Source: Voacanga thouarsii (lineage: Eukaryota; Streptophyta; Magnoliopsida; Gentianales; Apocynaceae). From it: a stretch of 64,000 bases of DNA. Positions 59,057 to 64,000 of this stretch are shown here, in pieces. The translations under genes were made by a program, and so were the position numbers. Below the pieces are notes generated by a model, which searched no databases, was not told the DNA's origin, and was given only the letters and a program-made list of their open reading frames with translations. Position 1 is the first letter of the stretch, and each line of letters starts with the position of its first letter. The stretch lies in assembly GCA_026120185.1 (NCBI GenBank), contig JANUWF010001161.1, positions 1,560,001 to 1,624,000 of the forward strand. Direction: 5' to 3'.

Positions 59057-60649
59057 TAAGTTTTTATCATGATTATCTTGATTAAGTTTGAATTTTGTTT
59101 TTTTGCATTCCATAAAAATAGGAATGTTATCTTAGGGGAGATATGAAGAGAATGTCTTGATCACATAAGCATGTCCTAAAAAGAATTCTAGAGGAATTCT
59201 TGTCCTTTTTATTACCTCTAGCTTTGTCCTTACATCTTCATAATTTAAATAAACCAAAAACCATTAAATCTCTTCTTGAAAATTCCAAAAATTCTGTGAT
59301 AATTCTTCAGCCTTGACTTTTGAAAATTAGTCTTGAAGGATAGAAGATTGGCCAAAAAAAGGAGGGAAGTTAGGAAGGATTCGCAAGAGAAATAAATCAT
59401 CATGGTAGAACCTTCAATCCTACCTTCATGTTGTTCATGGTTTTAATGAAGAAAAATCTGGAAAATTCCAGCATTCTTGACAGTCCAGCTTTCAAAAAAA
59501 TTCAGCCAGTAATCCTAACCATTTGCTGCCTGAAAAAAAGTCATTTCATGTGGCTTGAAGACTGAAAATTCTGTGCAAAATTCGGACTGCACAAACTGCA
59601 CAAACCAGGAAAAAATTCTGGGCAGTTTCGCAACTCTCAACCAGAAAATGAAGCTGTTTTATTCCATCTTCAAGCCAGCAAACTTCTCTGCTTTTCCTCC
59701 ATAAAGGAAGCTGGAAGACCACCCTTTAAAGACCCTCAAACACTCTAAGAAAACCAGTTGCAAATCGGGCTGAATAAATGCAGAAAATTCTGCATCAAAA
59801 AGCATTTCCATTTGAAACCTTGAACAAGTTGAAATTAGAAAAAAAAAAAATTCCAGTTTTGTCTCCCTAGGCCTAGATCGAAAAACACCTTCAAACCTCT
59901 GCAAATTGGACCTTGTTCAGCCATGGACTGAACACCATTAACCTCCACACTTACCTTGAGTACTTGGACTCCATAATAATACCTCAAAAACCTCCTAAGA
60001 TAACTCTGTTCAAAACTCATTTGAACTTCAAAAAAAAAATTCCAGAATTCTTGCTTCATTAAATCACTCTTGTATCAAGCTTGCAAACCAGAATTTTCCC
60101 TGCCATTGTAAACTGAACTTTGGCCAGCCTTAGAGCTATATTAACTTTCATTCATTTCAGCAAAACCAAGCAGTCCAGCCCGCACCATTGAAGAGTAAGA
60201 AAACCTCTCTCAACCAAACACCATTAACATATCCTATACCTCAAACCACTCCTCAAATCACTCCATTTGAATTTCAAACAATCAGATTTTTCTCTCCCTC
60301 TCTAAGCTGAAAATCGAAACCCCTGAATCCCATAGACCATTCGGCCAGCACTTTCGTCCAGCATTTTCCCTCAACTCTCTCCATTTTCACCAAGAACATA
60401 CACTACCTTTATTCAAGCCAAAGATTACTCTAAACACCTCCAATCCCTCTCAAAAACTCCAGAACACTCCTACATACTCCCTAGAGTTCATTTCTGGAAT
60501 TTATAACATCAAATCTCGAAAACAAAAATTAGCATTCGGATCAAAACCAGTTTTTTTTTCTCTTGAAGTCTCAAAAACATCATCAAGGTAACCAAGAACA
60601 ATTCTTTTATTCATCTTCTTCCCTTCAATCTTTAACATATCATGCTAAT

Positions 60650-60650
<1 letters not shown>

Positions 60651-60689
<39 letters not shown>
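60651..60689. repeat. (CT)n microsatellite in the Del2 LTR
   Basis: A clean CT run of 38-39 bases, homologous to the (GA)n run at 3352-3412. Confidence 0.95.
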
Positions 60690-60691
<2 letters not shown>

Positions 60692-62610
60692 CCAAAATGG
60701 TTATGACAACCATGGCTATTTTCTCTCCTCCTTTCTTTGACAATTCAAGACTCTCAAGCGTGGACCTTCTTAAATCTTCATCGAAGTAATCATCAACCAA
60801 GTATTTTCCCTTAACCTATCTTCTAATTATGAATTCATGTCTCTTAAATATTGATAGGGAGAATAGAATATGAATGGGGGATTGAGTATATGCAGATGTA
60901 TGAAGGGGTTGATATTAGGACATGAGAGTGATTGATCATGTTTAAGCTATATAGATTTTCTTGATAATCAATGTATGATCATCATGTCTTAAGAAAATTA
61001 TGGATGGTTAAAGTATATTAGATGAAATGACACATTTGGTGAATAGGATTTTCATGTTCTTATCTTCATTGAAGCCATGGTTATGATTATGCTTAGTAGA
61101 GATTTGCCATGTGATAGCATGTGTAGATTTAAGCCTATGTTCATGAATGGATTAGTTTGTTGTTTGATGTTGGAGAATATGTTTATGATTCTTGTTAGCA
61201 GTATGAAAATTATGATCATGATCTTGTTGATCCTAGGTTATTTTAATTAACAAATTTTAGTATCTTAATTAAAATTACTACTATATTTTTCCTCTAAGGA
61301 TTTTGAAATTTCTAGGAAGCTTGGGAAATGTAGTATTAAATGAAATATTGATATTTTACTAGTCAAATAAATAATATTTTTCATTAAAAATAATATATGT
61401 ATTAGGGTTGTGATTGTAATAAGTTGAACTAGGATTATTTGTATAAGTGAATTTAGCTTGAGTGTAACCTTATGTTTTGTGTTTATCCCAGGCAGGGTTA
61501 GGTCAGCCTTGGAAGACTTTTGAATTTAAGCAAGCAAAGAATCATGTAAGCTCCTACATGGAATTTTGTGAAGACCAAAAATTACTGTGGCAAGATAAAC
61601 GCGATGTGTGCAAAAATTAATGTTGTAAAGGCAATTAAGGACTATTTTTCCTATTTATTTCAGTCAAGCAAATCATTTGAAAGTCAAACAAGCAGTTTTA
61701 CACAAAATGCTAAACTTTTCCTAAAACCCAACTTTGACAAGAATTTTAGAACCCTTAATTGCTATTTCCAAATAAAGCAATGTATGATCCATTTTCTCCC
61801 AAGTAGGACAATCAACATTGAGTACTCAATAAGGGTAGACTACCAGGACTAGTCTTTGAAGGGTTAGGGTAAGTCTCTCAGTAGGTGGCCACCTCTGAGG
61901 GGTGAGTCCTTCCTGGATAGGATGCCAGTCCGGTAGGTCATGCCGATCCGAGCTAGTAAGTTCAGTCATGTAGACTGTGTGTTTCCGGAGTGGACGACCG
62001 GTAAGTTTGGGTGTAGAGATGGAGGAGTATCTCACCCGATAGGTCGTACACCTACCTTTTGTCAGTTTGCACAAAGTGTGGCATTCTGACCATTGCTTAG
62101 TCATGGGGCCCAATGTGTGGTAACCCATGGCTACCCATTTGAGTGGTTGTATTTATTGTGCACATGTATGGTTTGAAAAGCGAAACACCACTCTTTATTT
62201 TCAACACTTATTTAATGCTTGCCAACACTTTCTCTTATAAAACTTTTACAACTTGAATACATGAATTATTTTACCTGAAACAATCAAAGCACACACGGGC
62301 TTACTGAGATTTTTATCTTATCACCTTTTATACCATGTTTACAGGTTGATCCGGCTGTGGAGGTCAATAGCTAGCCTTGTTACCTATGCTTTGATGACTT
62401 TATGTTATTTTCTTTATGGGATGTTTGAGAGATTGTAGCAAACAATTTATTTTGGATTTGTTCCTGTATTTATCTTTTGGGTTGTAATAAGTTTAACTTT
62501 AAAGTATTTATTTTATTTTATTATTTATGACCTAGTTATAAAGACCCCTCGTCCATTGGACGGGACGACATCCCCGGCCCTGTTAGGCCTAGGTAGTGGG
62601 GTGTTACAAG

Positions 62611-62623
62611 TGGTATCAGAGAC
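62611..62623 (+). other. Del2 primer binding site, tRNA-iMet
   Basis: TGGTATCAGAGAC begins two bases after the LTR and matches TGGTATCAGAGC(C) over its first 11 bases. Confidence 0.88.
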
Positions 62624-62715
62624 TGGTTTAGGCAAGTATTGGTAGTATATGTTTTGATTTATTAAGCTCAAATCTTTTATCTGACCTATCTTGTTTATGC
62701 TGTAGGATAGTTAGA

Positions 62716-63183
62716 ATGATTAGAATCGCAAGGAAAGGGCAGCAATGGCATCCTCCCATTCCTATCTACCCGGAAGACCTACCAGTGCCTTAGCCTGCAC
62801 CTCAGCCTACACCGTAGCCAATTATTCCCCTGGATGATAGCAGTGACGATGAGGTCCAGATCATTGAGCCACCCCCAATACCCGTGATAGACTTGGTTAC
62901 TGACAGTGAAGATGAGGAGATCGATATGGAATATGTTCCCCTCCCTCCTAGTCCCATAGTTGACTTGATAACTGATAGTGATGACCCGGGGGAGATAGAT
63001 TATGAATCTCCACCTAGACCTTCCTTTGTAACCCCACTCAATCAGGTTGAAACCGGGGAGAGTTCTAGGAGACCCGGGAAGGAGCCAATAGATGGGCTTG
63101 CAAATGGGGCTGGGATAGACCTCACTAGGAATTCTGGGGGATGGTTACATGAGGCCGACTGTGAAGATTCTGATAAGGACTAG
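62716..63183 (+). pseudogene. Del2 acidic pre-gag ORF with SUMO-interaction-like repeats
   Basis: One frame of 155 codons runs from MIRIARKGQQWHPPIP to the TAG at 63181. It is broken only by TAG at 62791 and 62815, both in a Pro/Gln-rich stretch where CAG fits. The C-terminal part has hydrophobic-acidic repeats: VQIIEPPP, VIDLVTDSEDEE, IVDLITDSDDPGE and GIDLTRNS, joined by Pro-rich linkers. The pattern [VI]-[IV]-D-L-[VIT] followed by Asp/Glu/Ser is like SUMO-interaction motifs next to CK2 sites. No catalytic domain is visible. It lies 93 bases after the primer site and 265 before gag. Del1 has an acidic ORF at the same place. Function is not known. Confidence 0.6.
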
Positions 63184-63448
63184 CAAGGCTAAGTGTTGCT
63201 ACCATTGGGATGTTTTATTTACTGCTTTCAATAAATTCCTATGCTAAGGATTTTATTCATGGTTACTGCTTTAATTCTGAATTTATGCAAATAAGAGTAC
63301 CTGGAGTACTCTAAATCTTGAGAAAAATCTATATGCAATTCTTTATACAAAATTTGCATCTAATTTTCTTCCGCTTAAAGTTGAGTGTGAATGCATGCTC
63401 AATTTGGATATTTTATGTATAAACTCATTATCTGGGGCATGGTTTAGA

Positions 63449-64000
63449 ATGGCACCCAAGCGTCGTGCAGCCACATCCAGCAGAAGGGTTCCTGTGGCAG
63501 AGCCCGTGTCCCCGGAGTTTGAAACAACTCAAATGCTATCACCAAACCAAGGAGATGAGAATGAACTGGAGCCAGAAATGGGGTCGGAAGAATCGGTTAG
63601 CGTAACTATGATGCAAGCGTTCCACAAAGTGACCGAGATTCTACAAATCCTGACTGAGCGAAGGAATCCGAAAGGGGAAGATGAGGCATTGTAGCGGTTT
63701 CTGAAATTTCAACCACCTATCTTCTTGGGAGAGGCCGAACAAGATCAGAAAGAAGAGCAATGGGTGGAACAAATGGAGGACATCTTTGCTATGCTCCAGT
63801 ACACTGAGAAACGAATGGTGAAGTTTGCTGCGTTCTGACTGAGGGGTCTAGCTCGGGTATGGTGGCAACGGGTTCAGGACGACTGGGAGATGATTGACCA
63901 AGACTGGACATGGGCTAATTTTGTGGAAGCATTCCGAGTAGAATATATCCCTTAGTGGATAGTTGAGAAGCGGGAAGATGAGTTCCAGAATCTAAAGCAT
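63449..64000 (+). pseudogene. Del2 gag, 5' part
   Basis: It begins MAPKRRAATSSRRVPVAEPV and continues MMQAFHKVTEILQILTERRN. The gag core follows: RFLKFQPPIFLGEAEQDQKE, QWVEQMEDIFAMLQYTEKRM, LRGLARVWWQRVQDDWEMID, NFVEAFRVEYIP and REDEFQNLKH. FL...PP.F.G and A..WW are the Retrotrans_gag signature. In-frame stops are TAG 63692, TGA 63836 and TAG 63953, each one C-to-T change from Gln or Arg. I chose ATG 63449 because the basic start MAPKRR matches this gag type; an upstream in-frame ATG (63395) adds a hydrophobic stretch unlike it. The frame runs off the window. Confidence 0.9.

Larger units (their letters stand above)
58743..62608 (+). repeat. Del2 5' LTR (3.87 kb)
   Basis: It matches the reverse complement of 1035-5297 throughout and ends GGTAGTGGGGTGTTACA. 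It holds a tRNA-like module at 58986-59056, a (CT)n run at 60651-60689 and one copy of the 31-bp unit near 62070. Polypyrimidine-rich sequence spans 60180-60540. Confidence 0.93.
58743..64000 (+). mobile_element. Del2: Del/Tekay-type gypsy element, 5' part (runs off the window)
   Basis: It starts TGTGAAACCCCACC inside the Ath-e integrase. 5' LTR 58743-62608, iMet primer site 62611, acidic ORF, then gag to the window end. The left target duplication should be tttgt (58738-58742); its partner lies outside. LTR family mates are 1035-5297 and 7502-8209. Confidence 0.93.

Overview
The window is intergenic DNA from a flowering plant, probably a eudicot. It is AT-rich and made almost entirely of nested LTR retrotransposons, plus one plant L1-type LINE. 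The evidence is Copia LTRs of the TGTTAGGATGTATG type, chromodomain Ty3/gypsy (Del/Tekay) pol, Athila-type integrase, a tRNA-Asp primer site, and a DUF4283/zinc-knuckle LINE. I recognise no intact host gene. Every element coding region I could read carries stops or frameshifts. Element names (Cop1, Del1, Ath-a and so on) are local to this annotation.

Layout. (1) 1-9825: a Cop1-family Copia LTR (from before base 1 to 7501) holds a solo Athila-like LTR (Ath-a, 784-7063, TSD TGTAG). That LTR holds a solo Del-type LTR (Del2-solo, 1035-5297, TSD ATATA). The Copia LTR itself cuts an older Del2-type LTR (7502-8209), which abuts a further Copia-like LTR (8210-9825). (2) 10327-37813: Ath-b, a short non-autonomous Athila-like element (TSD TTTGA, tRNA-Asp primer site), holds a complete Copia element, Cop1 (13447-35156, minus strand). 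Cop1 holds a complete Del/Tekay chromovirus, Del1 (18743-30877, plus strand, TSD AAACT). (3) 37814-40351: low-copy-looking DNA with possible unidentified gene remnants. (4) 40352-50504: Ath-c (minus strand), interrupted by a solo Copia LTR, Cop2 (42344-50170, TSD GTAAA), which is interrupted by a degenerate LINE on the minus strand (43321 to about 49035). (5) 50505 to about 56020: a truncated Ty3/gypsy element, Gyp3 (LTR, primer site, gag, protease), with a solo Athila-like LTR, Ath-d (52436-53971, TSD CTCTC), inserted in its gag leader. (6) About 56020-58742: the 3' half of an Athila-like element, Ath-e (minus strand). Its integrase is split by Del2 (58743 to beyond 64000), which has its 5' LTR, primer site, an acidic pre-gag ORF and the start of gag.

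The insertion order follows from the nesting: Ath-b before Cop1 before Del1; Ath-e before Del2; Cop2 before the LINE. Nearly all premature stops I checked in Del2, and several in Cop1, Del1, Ath-e and Gyp3, are Gln or Arg codons turned into stops by a single C-to-T change. That fits decay under cytosine methylation.

The most unusual signals are: an acidic ORF between primer site and gag in both Del-type elements, with repeated SUMO-interaction-like motifs in Del2; a tRNA-like Pol III promoter module at the same place in two Del2 LTRs; and Athila-like LTRs that share ends and a TATA box but carry unrelated, repeat-rich, GC-rich cassettes just upstream of it.
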